Shown: one piece after another, positions 53,275 through 63,950 of the stretch
Layout of the letters: the number at the start of each line of letters is the position of its first letter
Position numbering within the stretch: the first letter of the stretch is position 1
Assembly: GCF_002995785.1 (NCBI RefSeq)
Contig: NZ_PVXO01000051.1
Span: 1 to 64,000 of the forward strand
Length of the DNA: 64,000 bases
Origin: Clostridium liquoris
GTDB taxonomy: Bacteria; Bacillota; Clostridia; Clostridiales; Clostridiaceae
Direction of reading: 5' to 3'
Made by a program: the position numbers and the translations under genes
Notes under the pieces: model-generated
What the model was told of the DNA's origin: nothing
The model's database searches: none
What the model saw: only the letters and a program-made list of their open reading frames with translations

Positions 53275-55045
53275 TTGCTATCCCCCCTTTGCTGATAAGT
53301 TCATCAACGTCATTAGTAAGCTGTTCAGATATATTATCCATAACCGAAATATCATCTTCTGGTATATATTTTGATCTAGCTATTTTATCTCTTATTTCTA
53401 GGTTTAGTATATCCTTTAAGTATACACCAGCTTTTAATGCCCTTGCGCCTTCATCTCCAAATTTTAATACAAGCTTTAACATCTTGTATTGCTTATTTAA
53501 TGAAGCGTAGGTATCTATATCATTGAAAGCATTCTGCTGAAGATAATCTTCCCTTATGGATCTAGCTACCTCTAGTTTTAATCTATCCTCTTCAGATAGA
53601 GCGTCAATACCTACAAGTCTAACTATTTCTTCTAGGTTTGATTCTTCCTGAAGAAGTGCCATTGCCTTTGTCCTTAAGCTATCCCAATCATCAGCCACAT
53701 TCTCATTCATCCACTGTCCTATCTTATCCATATAAAGAGAATATGAATTCAGCCAATTTATTGCTGGGAAATGTCTTTTATAAGCAAGTTGGGAATCTAG
53801 TCCCCAAAATACTTTAACTATTCTTAAAGTAGCTTGAGTTACAGGCTCTGATAAATCTCCTCCTGGAGGGGATACTGCGCCTATAGCTGTAAGTGCACCT
53901 TCTCTGCCGTCCTTTCCAAGGCATATAACATTTCCAGCTCTCTCATAGAATTCTGCAAGTCTTGACCCTAAATAAGCTGGATATCCTTCTTCACCTGGCA
54001 TTTCTTCAAGTCTTCCAGACATTTCTCTTAATGCCTCTGCCCAACGAGAAGTTGAATCTGCCATTAAAGCTATAGAATAACCCATATCTCTGAAATATTC
54101 TGCTATGGTAATACCTGTATATATTGAAGCCTCTCTAGCTGATACAGGCATATTTGAAGTATTTGCAATAAGAACAGTCCTCTTCATTAATGGCTCCCCA
54201 GTTTTAGGATCCTTTAATTCTGGAAATTCGTTTAAAACATCTGTCATTTCATTTCCACGTTCTCCACAGCCTATGTACACAACAATTTCAGCGTCTGCCC
54301 ATTTTGCTAACTGATGCTGAACTACTGTTTTACCACTACCAAAAGGACCTGGTACACAGGCAGTTCCGCCTTTAGTTACAGGGAAAAATGTATCTATTAC
54401 CCTCTGCCCTGTAACCATTGGTTCTGTAGGATTCAATTTTTTACTATATGGTCTTCCTTTTCTTACAGGCCATTTTTGCATAAGAGTTAATTCTTTTATG
54501 CCTTTTTCTGTTTGAACTTCTCCAATTTTGTCTATTATAGTATAATCGCCTTCATTTAAAGAAGTGATTTTTCCTGTTACTCCAAATGGAATCATAATCC
54601 TATGTTCTATTACTGGAGTTTCTTGAACTAATCCAATTATATCCCCAGGTTCAACCTCATCTCCTACAGCTTTTGTAGGGGTAAAGTGCCAAACCTTTTT
54701 CCTATCTAATGCTGGAACATCTATTCCTCTTGTAATGAAATCTCCTGCTATTTCTGCTATAGCCTTAAGGGGTCTTTGTATTCCATCAAACATACCTTCA
54801 ATCAATCCAGGTCCTAATTCTACGCTAAGTGGAGCACCAGTAGTTACTACTGGAGCACCTGGTCCCAAACCTGATGTTTCCTCATATACCTGAATTGAAG
54901 CTCTATCCCCTCTCATTTCGATTATTTCACCTATAAGACGTTGCTCTCCAACTCTTACTACATCGTATAAGTTTGCTTCATCCATACCTTCTGCTATAAC
55001 TAAAGGTCCTGAAACTTTTACAATTCTACCAGTATTCAAGTCCAC
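53267..55045 (-). CDS. ntpA: V-type ATPase catalytic subunit A
   Basis: Catalytic subunit, 592 residues. Walker A is [27 protein letters not shown] and SREASIYTG-like segments are standard. The non-homologous ~90-residue insert between residues 110 and 200 ([14 protein letters not shown]) is present and distinguishes A from F-type beta. It follows ntpF by 12 bases. Confidence 0.96.
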   Translation of the reverse strand: MDLNTGRIVKVSGPLVIAEGMDEANLYDVVRVGEQRLIGEIIEMRGDRASIQVYEETSGLGPGAPVVTTGAPLSVELGPGLIEGMFDGIQRPLKAIAEIAGDFITRGIDVPALDRKKVWHFTPTKAVGDEVEPGDIIGLVQETPVIEHRIMIPFGVTGKITSLNEGDYTIIDKIGEVQTEKGIKELTLMQKWPVRKGRPYSKKLNPTEPMVTGQRVIDTFFPVTKGGTACVPGPFGSGKTVVQHQLAKWADAEIVVYIGCGERGNEMTDVLNEFPELKDPKTGEPLMKRTVLIANTSNMPVSAREASIYTGITIAEYFRDMGYSIALMADSTSRWAEALREMSGRLEEMPGEEGYPAYLGSRLAEFYERAGNVICLGKDGREGALTAIGAVSPPGGDLSEPVTQATLRIVKVFWGLDSQLAYKRHFPAINWLNSYSLYMDKIGQWMNENVADDWDSLRTKAMALLQEESNLEEIVRLVGIDALSEEDRLKLEVARSIREDYLQQNAFNDIDTYASLNKQYKMLKLVLKFGDEGARALKAGVYLKDILNLEIRDKIARSKYIPEDDISVMDNISEQLTNDVDELISKGGIANA

Positions 55046-55057
55046 CTACCTACCTTC

Positions 55058-55375
55058 CTATAAAATATTCACTCCAACAGCTTTTTCTACATTATCGCTA
55101 ATTCTTTTCATTCCAATATTTAGTGAGCCTTGATTGCTTGGAATGAGTATAATGGCAGGAAGAATCTCTCTATTATACCTTTCAATGGTTTCTTCCAAAT
55201 CTTTTGCTACCTGTTCAGTAATAAATATAACACCATATTTGTTTGCTGCCATAGTATCAACTGTTTTTCTAGCCTCTTCTATATCAGTTACTGGGAAAAC
55301 ATCAATACCTATAGCCTTAAAAGCCAATACAGAATCCTTATCTCCTACAACTCCAATTTTTCTATACATAGACAT
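55058..55375 (-). CDS. ntpF: V-type ATPase subunit F
   Basis: Rotor subunit of 105 residues; also named G in Enterococcus nomenclature. [20 protein letters not shown] and [13 protein letters not shown] are its signatures. AAAGG lies 7 bases before the ATG at 55375, inside the end of ntpC (14-base overlap). A second ATG two codons on is possible. Confidence 0.9.
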   Translation of the reverse strand: MSMYRKIGVVGDKDSVLAFKAIGIDVFPVTDIEEARKTVDTMAANKYGVIFITEQVAKDLEETIERYNREILPAIILIPSNQGSLNIGMKRISDNVEKAVGVNIL

Positions 55376-56363
55376 CACGCAGCCTTTCTCTAATAACTTC
55401 CGGCGCTATATTGTTTAATTTCCCAACCATTATTATTCTAAGAATTTTTATTTCAGTTTCTTTGGCAATTATGTAACCAATTAAAGGTTCCACTCCAAAG
55501 CTTACATATTTTGCTTTTTTTACAAATTCCATAATATAATTTTCTGAAAGCTTTTCAAAATAACTAATATTATTAGTTTTACTATAATACTCTAAACCTG
55601 ATTTAATAATTTTTTCGTAATTTGTATAAGACAATTTATTTATTATGTTATCTACAGATTCCATTTCATAGCTAATCAAAGTTTTTTTGTCTATAGTTCC
55701 GCCTTCTATTAGTATTTCTTCTAAAAACTTTCTTTTTTTATTTTGTTTTTTGGCTCTTAACAAAGTTTTTATATTAGTTAGATCTATGGAAATCTTTAAG
55801 TAATCCCTTATAAAATCTTCATTAATTTCTTCAGCTTTTAAAAGCATCTCCTTGTACATAAAGCTATCTAATATTATATCTATCTTTTGAGGGTCTTTTT
55901 CTTCTTCAAAAGCTTTTTCAGCCTTAGTAATTCCTTCTCTCATAATAGGACTTATTTCTCTATAGTTTTCACTAGAAAAAAATTGTTTAAGTTTTTCTTC
56001 AGGAATAGTTCCAACGGGAATTAAGAGATAGCATAAATCCTGCTTAAGTATTTTCCCCTTCAGCATTACCTCTAGGTTATGATAATCATATCTCAAAGCC
56101 ATAATATCGATAATGCTTTTTTCAGGGGATAAGCTATACATGAGATTATATAATCTTTTTAATTCGTCACTCAATAATGTTTCATAATCCTCTGGCCTAT
56201 TTATATTAGACATGTAATTTGAATATTCAGTTTCCGAAAGGGCCTTTAAGGCTTCTTCAGAAGAAGAACTATCTATTATCTTATCTATTTTTGCTTTATC
56301 AAGGAGTTTAGTTTCAAGGGCCCTAATTCTGGCATTAGCATTGGCGAACTGCAAGTGTTCCAT
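55362..56363 (-). CDS. ntpC: V-type ATPase subunit C
   Basis: Socket that joins the central shaft to the membrane ring (subunit d of eukaryotes), 333 residues, mostly helical. [20 protein letters not shown] and [20 protein letters not shown] are recognisable family segments. Twelve bases after ntpE. Confidence 0.92.
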   Translation of the reverse strand: MEHLQFANANARIRALETKLLDKAKIDKIIDSSSSEEALKALSETEYSNYMSNINRPEDYETLLSDELKRLYNLMYSLSPEKSIIDIMALRYDYHNLEVMLKGKILKQDLCYLLIPVGTIPEEKLKQFFSSENYREISPIMREGITKAEKAFEEEKDPQKIDIILDSFMYKEMLLKAEEINEDFIRDYLKISIDLTNIKTLLRAKKQNKKRKFLEEILIEGGTIDKKTLISYEMESVDNIINKLSYTNYEKIIKSGLEYYSKTNNISYFEKLSENYIMEFVKKAKYVSFGVEPLIGYIIAKETEIKILRIIMVGKLNNIAPEVIRERLRDVYV

Positions 56364-56375
56364 TTAACTAACCTC

Positions 56376-56972
56376 CTAACTAAATATCATGTCTATTATC
56401 TGAGACTCTAATTCATCCTTTAAAGAAAATATTAAAGCTTCAAAAGTATTATTTATCTCTATACCATTTTTAGATAGTATAAATCCACCTATAAAATCTC
56501 TCTTTTCAGGGCTGACTTTTATTTCACCTTTTCTGCCATTTTTCTTTAATTCTTCATTTATTTCATCTATAAACTGTTGTTTTATATATTTATCATTATT
56601 CGATAATATTATATCTTCATCACCTTGTATATTAAGAGATAATAAGCTTTCCTTGATAAAGGTTAAATATACATCCTGAGGAAGTTTATTTAATTTACCT
56701 AAAGCTTCGTCATAAACTTTATTAAGTATTTCTCCCTTTGCTTCTAATTTTCTATTACGAACAGATAAATGAGCATTTGAAATAATTCTTTCTTTTCTAC
56801 TGTCGGCTTCAATATATGCTCTTTTAACTATTTCATTCTTTTCCTTTTCTGCTCTGCTTACCTCTTGATTTATAATGTCGTTCTCTTTATTTTTAGCTTC
56901 TTTTACAATCTCTTCCGCTTTAAAATTAGCATCTGACATTATTTTAGAAATTAAGTTGTCTAAATTAGTCAC
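56376..56972 (-). CDS. ntpE: V-type ATPase subunit E
   Basis: Peripheral stalk subunit, 198 residues: a long charged N-terminal helix (to ~100) and a globular C-terminal domain ([18 protein letters not shown]). It pairs with the H/G subunit encoded first in the operon. Confidence 0.9.
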   Translation of the reverse strand: MTNLDNLISKIMSDANFKAEEIVKEAKNKENDIINQEVSRAEKEKNEIVKRAYIEADSRKERIISNAHLSVRNRKLEAKGEILNKVYDEALGKLNKLPQDVYLTFIKESLLSLNIQGDEDIILSNNDKYIKQQFIDEINEELKKNGRKGEIKVSPEKRDFIGGFILSKNGIEINNTFEALIFSLKDELESQIIDMIFS

Positions 56973-57040
56973 GGAGAATCCTCCTTTACTATTTATTTAA
57001 ATCCTAATTTAAAAGTATTTCCTCATTAAACTATTAAAGC

Positions 57041-57547
57041 CTATAGTTTTATTGCAACTATCATTATAATAGAAGCAACAAGTCCTATAACTGCATAAGT
57101 TTCAACCATAGCTGCAAATAATACACCTTTAAACATATGTTCTGGTCTCTTTGCTAATATTCCTATACCTGCTGCTGCAGTTTTACCCTGTGATATAGCT
57201 GATTTCCAACCTGCTAAAGCTATTGGCAATGATGCTAAAAATATAAGGAAACCTGCACTAAATGATACTGTCTTTACTCCTCCACCAAGTATTCCTATTT
57301 TGTTTAATATTATAAGTGTAGTAACAAAACCGTAGAAACCCTGGGTACCTGGTATGACCTGTAAAATAAGTGCCTGACCAAATTTATCAGGATCCTCTGT
57401 GATAAGCCCTGAAGCTGCCTCACCAACTATTCCAACTCCTCTTGCTGAACCAATACCTGGTAGTGCTGTTGCTAAAGCTGCACCTAGCAATGCAAATATC
57501 ATTCCTCCGTTTTGAGCCATAAATTCCAAAAAACTATTAAAAGTCAT
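57041..57547 (-). CDS. ntpK: V-type ATPase proteolipid subunit K, Na+-type
   Basis: Rotor ring subunit with four helices, 168 residues. The ion-binding set of Enterococcus hirae NtpK is intact: T68 and Q69 in IPGTQG, Q120 in AISQGK and E149 in AMVETYA; I65 takes the place of the Leu backbone ligand. These support Na+ rather than H+ coupling. Sixty-eight bases lie between its stop and ntpE. Confidence 0.94.
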   Translation of the reverse strand: MTFNSFLEFMAQNGGMIFALLGAALATALPGIGSARGVGIVGEAASGLITEDPDKFGQALILQVIPGTQGFYGFVTTLIILNKIGILGGGVKTVSFSAGFLIFLASLPIALAGWKSAISQGKTAAAGIGILAKRPEHMFKGVLFAAMVETYAVIGLVASIIMIVAIKL

Positions 57548-57558
57548 ATTTATTCCTC

Positions 57559-59532
57559 CTAATCCTTTATTATATTTACATATTCATTTTTTGTTTTAAA
57601 TGGAGTGAATTGTCTACCACCACCATTATAAAATTTACCAAAGAACTCTAAATATTGAAGTCTACATGCATGCACATATGCTCCTAATACATTTATTGCA
57701 AGGTTAAATATGTGTCCTCCAAGGAATATAAGAATTCCAAAAATCAATGCAAATGCACCTTTCCCTAAAAGCCTTATCATTAAATTAAAAGAAGATCCTA
57801 TAAGGCCCGTTGCAAGCCCAAGAGCCAAAAGTCTTGAATAGGATAAAATATCTCCTAAATATCCTGTGATACCATACAATCCAAATAGACCACCGGCTAT
57901 TTTGCCAACTATCCCCTTATTACTTCTTCCCTGTGTAGCTACTAATCCCACAGCTCCAATAATGGCCATGTACTTCCCAACTACAAACAAGGATTGGATT
58001 CCAATAGCAGGACCTGCTAAAAGTAATAAAATTCCTGTAACCGTAGCATACCAAAAGCCTACATCAAATAAAGCATCTAATACCTTACCTGATTTTATCA
58101 ATTCATAAGCTTTTACTTCTAACCCTGTGTACAAATGTATAATGCCCATTATTCCCGCAACCATTAGAACAGTCATAGGATTTAAAGCTGGATCCAGCCA
58201 TAATGGTTTTATTCCACCAGGGATAAATAAACTGGGCGCATCTCCAAAATAACTTCCATAAAGTATTCCCCAAGCAATAGTAGATACACTTATGCTTCTA
58301 AATAATCTCATAAATTTTTGCACAGGTTTATCTAGAGGCAGCAATTTCAATGCTAAAGATGATGCAATAAACATCACAAGACCATAACCAGCATCAGATA
58401 GCATCATACCAAAGAATACAAAGAAAAATGGTGCCAATATTGGTGTAGGGTCAACCTCATCATAATGTGGCAAACTATACATTGCAGTAACTGCTTCATA
58501 TGGCTCAGCAAGTTTATTATTTTTCAATAATATAGGTACATTATCCACATCCTCTGCAGATGGTTCCATAAATTCAATAAAGTATTCATTGCCGCAGCAT
58601 TGTTTTAAAATATCCTGTAATTCTAATTTTTTATCTTCAGGGGTCCAACCTTCTATTAATAATACTTTATCGGTTTTTAAAAAGTTTTCCACTGCTCTTG
58701 CTTTATTTTCTTCCATTTTGTAATATTCAAATACTATTTCTAGTCCATCAATTTTATCTTTATATTTTTTTACTTCTTCTATAATTTCTAATTCTTCTTT
58801 TTCGTATTTTTCTATCTTTTCCTTGTAATCCCTTATTATATCCTTTGGCTTACCACTATATTTTAGATCTACTTTATTTAATCCATATTCTTTCAATATA
58901 TTATTTGACTGTTCTGAAAATGTTTTATGGAATATTACCAATAGGTTTATTTCATCCTTTACTTCATCTAATTTTTCAACATAAGAAGCCTCTATCTCAT
59001 TATTAAATTTTTCAAGGAACTCCTCCATTAATTTTTTATTTATGCTTCCTAAAAAATAATCTGATGAATGTATACTTTTCAAATCATCAAAGGACGCATC
59101 AAGCTTTATCCATGGAGTTAATGTCTCTATTTCTCCTTGAAGCCTGCTAGCTTCATTCTTCAATTCATTTAGTCTGCTATCATATTTTTTTAGAACTTCA
59201 TATGTAGCTACCCAATCATTTTTTTCACTGAATTCTTTAACTTCATCATATTTTAAATTCTTTTTACCTTTTTTTATGGCTTTAAATCCTTTTTCTCTCT
59301 CTATGAATTTATTCATAAATTCCAAAGAAAATTTAACCTTTGCCAATTCTCCATCGATTTCAGAGGCTTTTTTATACTCATTAGCTTCTTTTAAAAAATC
59401 TAATTCCTCTGTATCCTTTTCCTGGAGATTTATAAATTGTACTCCCTCAAATTTTTGTAAATTCTCCAGGAGTATTTCTTTTTGTGAATTAAAAGCCAAT
59501 AATGTAAACTTACTCATTTTAACTATTGCCAT
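57559..59532 (-). CDS. ntpI: V-type ATPase subunit I
   Basis: Stator membrane subunit, 657 residues. A long cytoplasmic coiled N-terminal half is followed by about eight helices from ~350. The essential arginine lies in SYSRLLALGLATGLIG. It overlaps the ntpH stop by 14 bases. The start could also be the ATG 5 codons on; neither has a strong site, in line with translational coupling. Confidence 0.94.
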   Translation of the reverse strand: MAIVKMSKFTLLAFNSQKEILLENLQKFEGVQFINLQEKDTEELDFLKEANEYKKASEIDGELAKVKFSLEFMNKFIEREKGFKAIKKGKKNLKYDEVKEFSEKNDWVATYEVLKKYDSRLNELKNEASRLQGEIETLTPWIKLDASFDDLKSIHSSDYFLGSINKKLMEEFLEKFNNEIEASYVEKLDEVKDEINLLVIFHKTFSEQSNNILKEYGLNKVDLKYSGKPKDIIRDYKEKIEKYEKEELEIIEEVKKYKDKIDGLEIVFEYYKMEENKARAVENFLKTDKVLLIEGWTPEDKKLELQDILKQCCGNEYFIEFMEPSAEDVDNVPILLKNNKLAEPYEAVTAMYSLPHYDEVDPTPILAPFFFVFFGMMLSDAGYGLVMFIASSLALKLLPLDKPVQKFMRLFRSISVSTIAWGILYGSYFGDAPSLFIPGGIKPLWLDPALNPMTVLMVAGIMGIIHLYTGLEVKAYELIKSGKVLDALFDVGFWYATVTGILLLLAGPAIGIQSLFVVGKYMAIIGAVGLVATQGRSNKGIVGKIAGGLFGLYGITGYLGDILSYSRLLALGLATGLIGSSFNLMIRLLGKGAFALIFGILIFLGGHIFNLAINVLGAYVHACRLQYLEFFGKFYNGGGRQFTPFKTKNEYVNIIKD

Positions 59533-59845
59533 TTACATTCACTATCCTCTCAACCACTAAATTCACTGCTTTTTCGATTTTGTCCATGGAAATATTAAGT
59601 ATTTCCTGTGCATCTTTTTCTCCAGATTCTTTTATAGTTTCTGCTTCCTTTTGCCCTTGCTCTAGGGAAGAATTTATTATTTTTTTGCTTTGTTCCTTAG
59701 CTTGCTGTATTATGCCTTTATATTGTTCAGTTGCTTTTAATTCAGCATCTTTTAGAATGTTTTTACTTTCAGCCTGGGCATTTTTTAAAATTTCTTCCCC
59801 TTTTAATTCTGTGTCCTTTATATTCTTTATTGCCTCTATTGCCAA
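59519..59845 (-). CDS. ntpH: V-type ATPase subunit H/G (peripheral stalk)
   Basis: A 108-residue, almost entirely coiled-coil helix with heptads rich in Ala/Lys/Glu (KGEEILKNAQAESKNILKDA). It corresponds to AhaH/G and dimerises with subunit E. The start is TTG with AAGGAGGT 6 bases before it. First gene of the operon. Confidence 0.88.
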   Translation of the reverse strand: MAIEAIKNIKDTELKGEEILKNAQAESKNILKDAELKATEQYKGIIQQAKEQSKKIINSSLEQGQKEAETIKESGEKDAQEILNISMDKIEKAVNLVVERIVNVNGNS

Positions 59846-59899
59846 AATACCACCTCCTTAACTAATAAAGAATATCCACTAATATTTATTGTATTTTTG

Positions 59900-59929
59900 A
59901 TTATACTACTAACAAATGTAGTTTATCAA
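59900..59929 (-). promoter_or_regulatory. V-ATPase operon promoter
   Basis: On the minus strand TTGATA (59929-59924), 18 bases, TATAAT (59905-59900). Transcription should begin about 45 bases before ntpH. Confidence 0.7.
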
Positions 59930-60048
59930 CAACTATTGAGTGGAAAGTTTATATTTGTTTGAAATTTCTTATATCACATGGTTATACTTTAGACTTATAA
60001 CTAATTATATCAAGTTTTGCAACAATTGTTATTTTTTTAATTACATTG

Positions 60049-61767
60049 TTACATGTTTAACCACATTGTTACATCCTTAACTAAATTTTTATTCTTTTCT
60101 CCAAATAATATGAAAGTGTCTTCTTTCTCTGTTTTATCATCGTCAATGAACTTAATTATATTTATACTAAACTTTTCAATATGGTAGCTATTAGTTGATC
60201 TATCATTCTTAAGTATGTTGCTATTTATTAAATTTTCTTTAATTTTTCTTTCACTAGTTTTATCCTCTTCCCTGGATAAAAAATCAGGCAGCCATTTTTT
60301 CTTATTAAATTTCAAATAATCAAATTTAACAACTTCGTTTAAAATTTTATTGTCTTCACCTAATTCTTCCTCATTATATTCCAAAAATACCTTATAATAG
60401 TCTGAAGAGGATATACTCCTTGCGAAATATCCCTTATGGTAAAAAAACTCTCCTAAGCTATGATAGAAGCTATATGAACTACTTGACTTATGAATAAAAT
60501 ATTTTAAGATATTATTAAATTTCCCTGAATTATAATACTTATCCACCATTTCCTCTACCCTTTTTAATTGAAGTAATTCTTCATAACTTATATCTTTTGT
60601 TTTTAAAATTTCATAAGGTGGATAAGGTGAATAAACCATTCCCCATTTTTTCACTTCTTCTCGCATTGAAGAACCCTTTAATAGCTTTAAAAAGCCTAAC
60701 TGAATTTCTTCCGGATGAATAGTATATAGATCATCAAAGGAATTTATAAAAGAGCCATAATCTTCTCCAGGTAACCCTGCTATAAGATCAAGATGCTGAT
60801 TAATATTCTTTATTTTCATCAGTTCTTCAACTTTTTCCTTTATATGATTAAAATTAGCCTTCCTATTGATATTTTTTAGCACTTCATTATTTGTAGTCTG
60901 TACTCCTACCTCAAACTGAAATCTTCCTTTTGGAGCTTTTGACAATAATTCTATTTCTTCCTCTGTTAGTATATCTGCGGATATCTCAAAATGAAAAGTA
61001 GTTTCAGTTTGCTGTTCTATTAAGAATTCCCATATTTGTGAAGCAAACTTTTCATTACAGTTAAAGGTTCTATCTACAAACTTAACTAATCTGACCTTTT
61101 TATCTATAAATAATCTCAATTCTTTTTTTACTCTTTCTATATTCAAAAACCTTACCCCATGGGTAGTGGAGGATAAACAATATTTACAATTAAAAGGGCA
61201 CCCTCTTGAAGCCTCATAATAAACAATTTTATTGCTTAAATCTTCATTCTCCTCATAAGGAAACACCAATTTATTCATATCCATTAGTTCCCTTTTACCT
61301 GTGTAAATTATATCTCCATTATGTTTATAGAAAATACCTTTTATATTATAAATATCTTCAATTAATGGTTTTCCTTCATGGCTTTTCATCATATATTCAA
61401 TGAATTCTCTATAGGTATTCTCGCCTTCACCTTCAATTACGTAATCACAATTCTCATCTTTTAAATAACTTGCTCCATCATAGGATACCTCTGGGCCTCC
61501 AAATAATATAACTATATCTTTATTAATAAGCTTAATAAGTCTAGAAATTCTATCCACATACTCAATATTCCATATGTAACAAGAAAAAGCTATAATATCT
61601 GGCTTTTCATATATAAGTTCCTGAACTATTCTCTCTACCCTGTCATTAATAGAAAATTCTTTTATAATACATTCATAATTTAAATCCTTTGTATAAGATT
61701 TTAAGTATCTTACAGCCAAATTACTATGAATAAACTTTGAATTTACTGCAGTTAATATTACTTTCAT
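60049..61767 (-). CDS. B12-binding-type radical SAM protein, DUF4080
   Basis: A 572-residue protein. Residues 1-130 form a B12-binding-like fold (TAVNSKFIHSNLAVRYLKSY; ILFGGPEVSYDG; DYVIEGEGENTYREF), without the D-x-H-x-x-G motif needed for base-off cobalamin. The radical SAM motif CPFNCKYC is at about 190, and the C-terminal third matches DUF4080. It overlaps the methyltransferase-like gene by 4 bases (ATGA). The substrate is unknown. Confidence 0.87.
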   Translation of the reverse strand: MKVILTAVNSKFIHSNLAVRYLKSYTKDLNYECIIKEFSINDRVERIVQELIYEKPDIIAFSCYIWNIEYVDRISRLIKLINKDIVILFGGPEVSYDGASYLKDENCDYVIEGEGENTYREFIEYMMKSHEGKPLIEDIYNIKGIFYKHNGDIIYTGKRELMDMNKLVFPYEENEDLSNKIVYYEASRGCPFNCKYCLSSTTHGVRFLNIERVKKELRLFIDKKVRLVKFVDRTFNCNEKFASQIWEFLIEQQTETTFHFEISADILTEEEIELLSKAPKGRFQFEVGVQTTNNEVLKNINRKANFNHIKEKVEELMKIKNINQHLDLIAGLPGEDYGSFINSFDDLYTIHPEEIQLGFLKLLKGSSMREEVKKWGMVYSPYPPYEILKTKDISYEELLQLKRVEEMVDKYYNSGKFNNILKYFIHKSSSSYSFYHSLGEFFYHKGYFARSISSSDYYKVFLEYNEEELGEDNKILNEVVKFDYLKFNKKKWLPDFLSREEDKTSERKIKENLINSNILKNDRSTNSYHIEKFSINIIKFIDDDKTEKEDTFILFGEKNKNLVKDVTMWLNM

Positions 61768-62297
61768 TTATTATTACTCTCCTTATTTAAGATATTATTT
61801 TTCTTTGAAGCTTTAATATAATATACACCTTCTTTTTCCTCTAAATCAATTAAATTAAAATATTCTTCCAATAACTTTAACATGGTTTCTTTGGAATTAT
61901 CATGAAACATATTTAAATCTTTTAAATTTATATTCTTTACCTCAGCATTAGGCAATAATATTTTTATGTTACTATTAAAAACCCTATTATAACCCTTATC
62001 TATATCCCAAATATATAGACATCCGCCTTCATTTAAATAGTTATATATTTTTTTAAATAAATTTCTTTTATTAAGGTTGAAGCATATATTATTTAATGTA
62101 AAAAACAATATACAACTATCATAAAATTCATCCTTTATATTCTTCTCTTCCTCTTTACCACTGATATATTCAACTTCCAAATCTTTATTAAAGTGTTTAC
62201 ACATATTATATATTATTCCATTATTGTGAATCCCTATATCCAATACATTCCCCTTAAAAACTTCCTTGTGCAGCTCTAATTGAACTTCCTTTTTCAA
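61764..62297 (-). CDS. Methyltransferase-like protein
   Basis: A 177-residue protein with a class I methyltransferase outline: VLDIGIHNNGIIYNMCKHF at motif I, CILFFTLNNICF at motif IV, YLNEGGCLYIWDID at post-motif. The SAM loop is unusual, IGIHNNG instead of the usual G-x-G-x-G. Its start codon overlaps nothing upstream, but its stop overlaps the radical SAM start. It may therefore be a degenerate or divergent partner of that enzyme. Confidence 0.65.
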   Translation of the reverse strand: MKKEVQLELHKEVFKGNVLDIGIHNNGIIYNMCKHFNKDLEVEYISGKEEEKNIKDEFYDSCILFFTLNNICFNLNKRNLFKKIYNYLNEGGCLYIWDIDKGYNRVFNSNIKILLPNAEVKNINLKDLNMFHDNSKETMLKLLEEYFNLIDLEEKEGVYYIKASKKNNILNKESNNK

Positions 62298-62351
62298 ACA
62301 AAATTCACCACCTTTACCTTCTCTCTTATAGTATACATTCTTGAAAAAACA

Positions 62352-62378
62352 AAAAAATCCTCCAATTGAAGGATTTTA
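62352..62378 (-). terminator. Terminator after zinc phospholipase-like gene
   Basis: On the minus strand AAAATCCTTC-AATT-GGAGGATTTTTTTG, overlapping the stop. Confidence 0.75.
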
Positions 62379-63095
62379 TTTATTCATAGCCTCTTTATTT
62401 TTTATAATTTCATAATAATCCACCATAAACCCTGCTGTAGTCCTTTCAGCCTCTTTTAGTATTGCGGAAGCCGTATTGCTGTATCTTTCTTCTTTATCCC
62501 TTATACCAATATTTTTTAAATAGGTGTTATTGGCTAGGAAAGCATTATTTATAATATAATCATCCAGCTTTTTATATCTTACTACTCCATCATTAGCCAT
62601 AAAAGAATAATCATTCATTAACTTGCTTATAATCCATAACTCAAAACCCCTATGACTTTTCAAAAGTTTATTGTTTACATGCTGTGGAACCGTAACATCC
62701 TGTATCAGATGGCAAGAAGCTCCAAAATAAAACATAGCAGTTTCAACATTTCCTTCATCTAAATAGTGTAAGGACTTTTCATAATATTTTTTGCACTCAG
62801 TTAAAGCATTAGAAAAACCATACAATCCCTTACCCATGCTAAAATGATAAAAATGATTTGAGCTTTTAAAATCCTGATCTGCCCATGTAGCACCATTATT
62901 TACATAAAGTACATGCTTTTTAAAAAATTCATGTTCCTCAATGTATCCATCATTTTTTAATATTTCTAGAGCTTGAATGACAATAAACTTATGCACAGTA
63001 CAATAAGTTTTTAAAAACTTCTTTTTTAATGGATTTACCGCAATAAATATACCTCTAACCGCACCACCATAAGTTTTCTCAATTCTATTGCTCAT
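62376..63095 (-). CDS. Zinc-dependent phospholipase C-like protein, no signal peptide
   Basis: A 239-residue homologue of the N-terminal catalytic domain of clostridial alpha-toxin/Bacillus PLC. The zinc ligands can be lined up: H35, D73 or D75, H81 or H84, H129 and D133 (HLIQD), H139, H148 and E152; GASCHLIQDVTVPQHV is the signature. Two hallmarks are missing: a signal peptide and the mature N-terminal Trp that itself binds zinc. There is also no C-terminal PLAT domain. It is probably a cytoplasmic hydrolase of unknown substrate, not a secreted toxin. Confidence 0.8.
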   Translation of the reverse strand: MSNRIEKTYGGAVRGIFIAVNPLKKKFLKTYCTVHKFIVIQALEILKNDGYIEEHEFFKKHVLYVNNGATWADQDFKSSNHFYHFSMGKGLYGFSNALTECKKYYEKSLHYLDEGNVETAMFYFGASCHLIQDVTVPQHVNNKLLKSHRGFELWIISKLMNDYSFMANDGVVRYKKLDDYIINNAFLANNTYLKNIGIRDKEERYSNTASAILKEAERTTAGFMVDYYEIIKNKEAMNK

Positions 63096-63209
63096 TTTTA
63101 ATATGCGCTCTCCTTCTAATCCTTAAAAATTAGTATTATTTTTATACCTATATATTATAATGAATATATTTAATTAAATTATACTCTTTAATAAACAGGT
63201 AAATAAAAT

Positions 63210-63785
63210 TTATTTCTTTAGTGTTAAATCCATATGACCTTTTTCTACCCTTGATAGAGCATTGAATATTTCCTTTATTTTATGAGAACACACTTCCTCT
63301 GCATATCTATCATAATATTCTACTGCATGTTTCTCCCTCTTATTTGCCAAATCCATTAGCATTGCATCTTCTCCATACTTACAATAATCCATTTCTCTAA
63401 GAACAGGCAACTCCTTAAATCCACCTATAGATTTATGAATTCTTGCATGCATATATTCTATATTGGAAAGGCACTGAAACATTATCTTTATTTCATCATT
63501 CTTAGCTAATTTTGAAGCTTTCTTATAAAAATCTCCATTAAATACTTCTAACTTCATAGCATGATCTATTATGACAGAAGTGGCATTGTCCATATTTTCT
63601 GCAGTTAATTTTATTTCTGCCCCTTCTCCCTGATCTACTTTCTTAATAAATGTACTATCTGCTCCACAAAATGGACAATATTTTATATTATCTATCGAAT
63701 TTTCATATGGGAGAACCTCTTTATTGAAATCGAAATTTTTATCATTTATTATCATACCGCAAATAGTGCATATATAATTTATCAT
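63210..63785 (-). CDS. Rubrerythrin-like protein with N-terminal zinc ribbon
   Basis: A rubredoxin-like four-Cys site (CTICG at 6-10, CPFCG at 37-41) is followed by a ferritin-like four-helix domain from ~65 with helix segments IEYMHARIH, KREKHAVEYYDRYAEEV and RVEKGHMDL, supplying Glu and His for a diiron site. Ribbon-before-ferritin order is that of reverse rubrerythrins, peroxide-scavenging proteins of clostridia. Whether all diiron ligands are present needs alignment. Confidence 0.78.
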   Translation of the reverse strand: MINYICTICGMIINDKNFDFNKEVLPYENSIDNIKYCPFCGADSTFIKKVDQGEGAEIKLTAENMDNATSVIIDHAMKLEVFNGDFYKKASKLAKNDEIKIMFQCLSNIEYMHARIHKSIGGFKELPVLREMDYCKYGEDAMLMDLANKREKHAVEYYDRYAEEVCSHKIKEIFNALSRVEKGHMDLTLKK

Positions 63786-63950
63786 ATATCATCACCCCTA
63801 AATAAAAACGCTCATTATATTGTATATTCTACATCAAATACATATATTGTTCTAGCATAAATCAAAAAAAGTGTAAAGCAATCTTTTTGTAATATTTAAT
63901 TTTTCCTTTGAATAAGTATTTAATGTTAATAATTTAGGGAGTTTAATAAA

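Noticed and set aside
62376-63095. A secreted alpha-toxin
   Set aside because: No signal peptide, no mature N-terminal Trp and no C-terminal lipid-binding domain.
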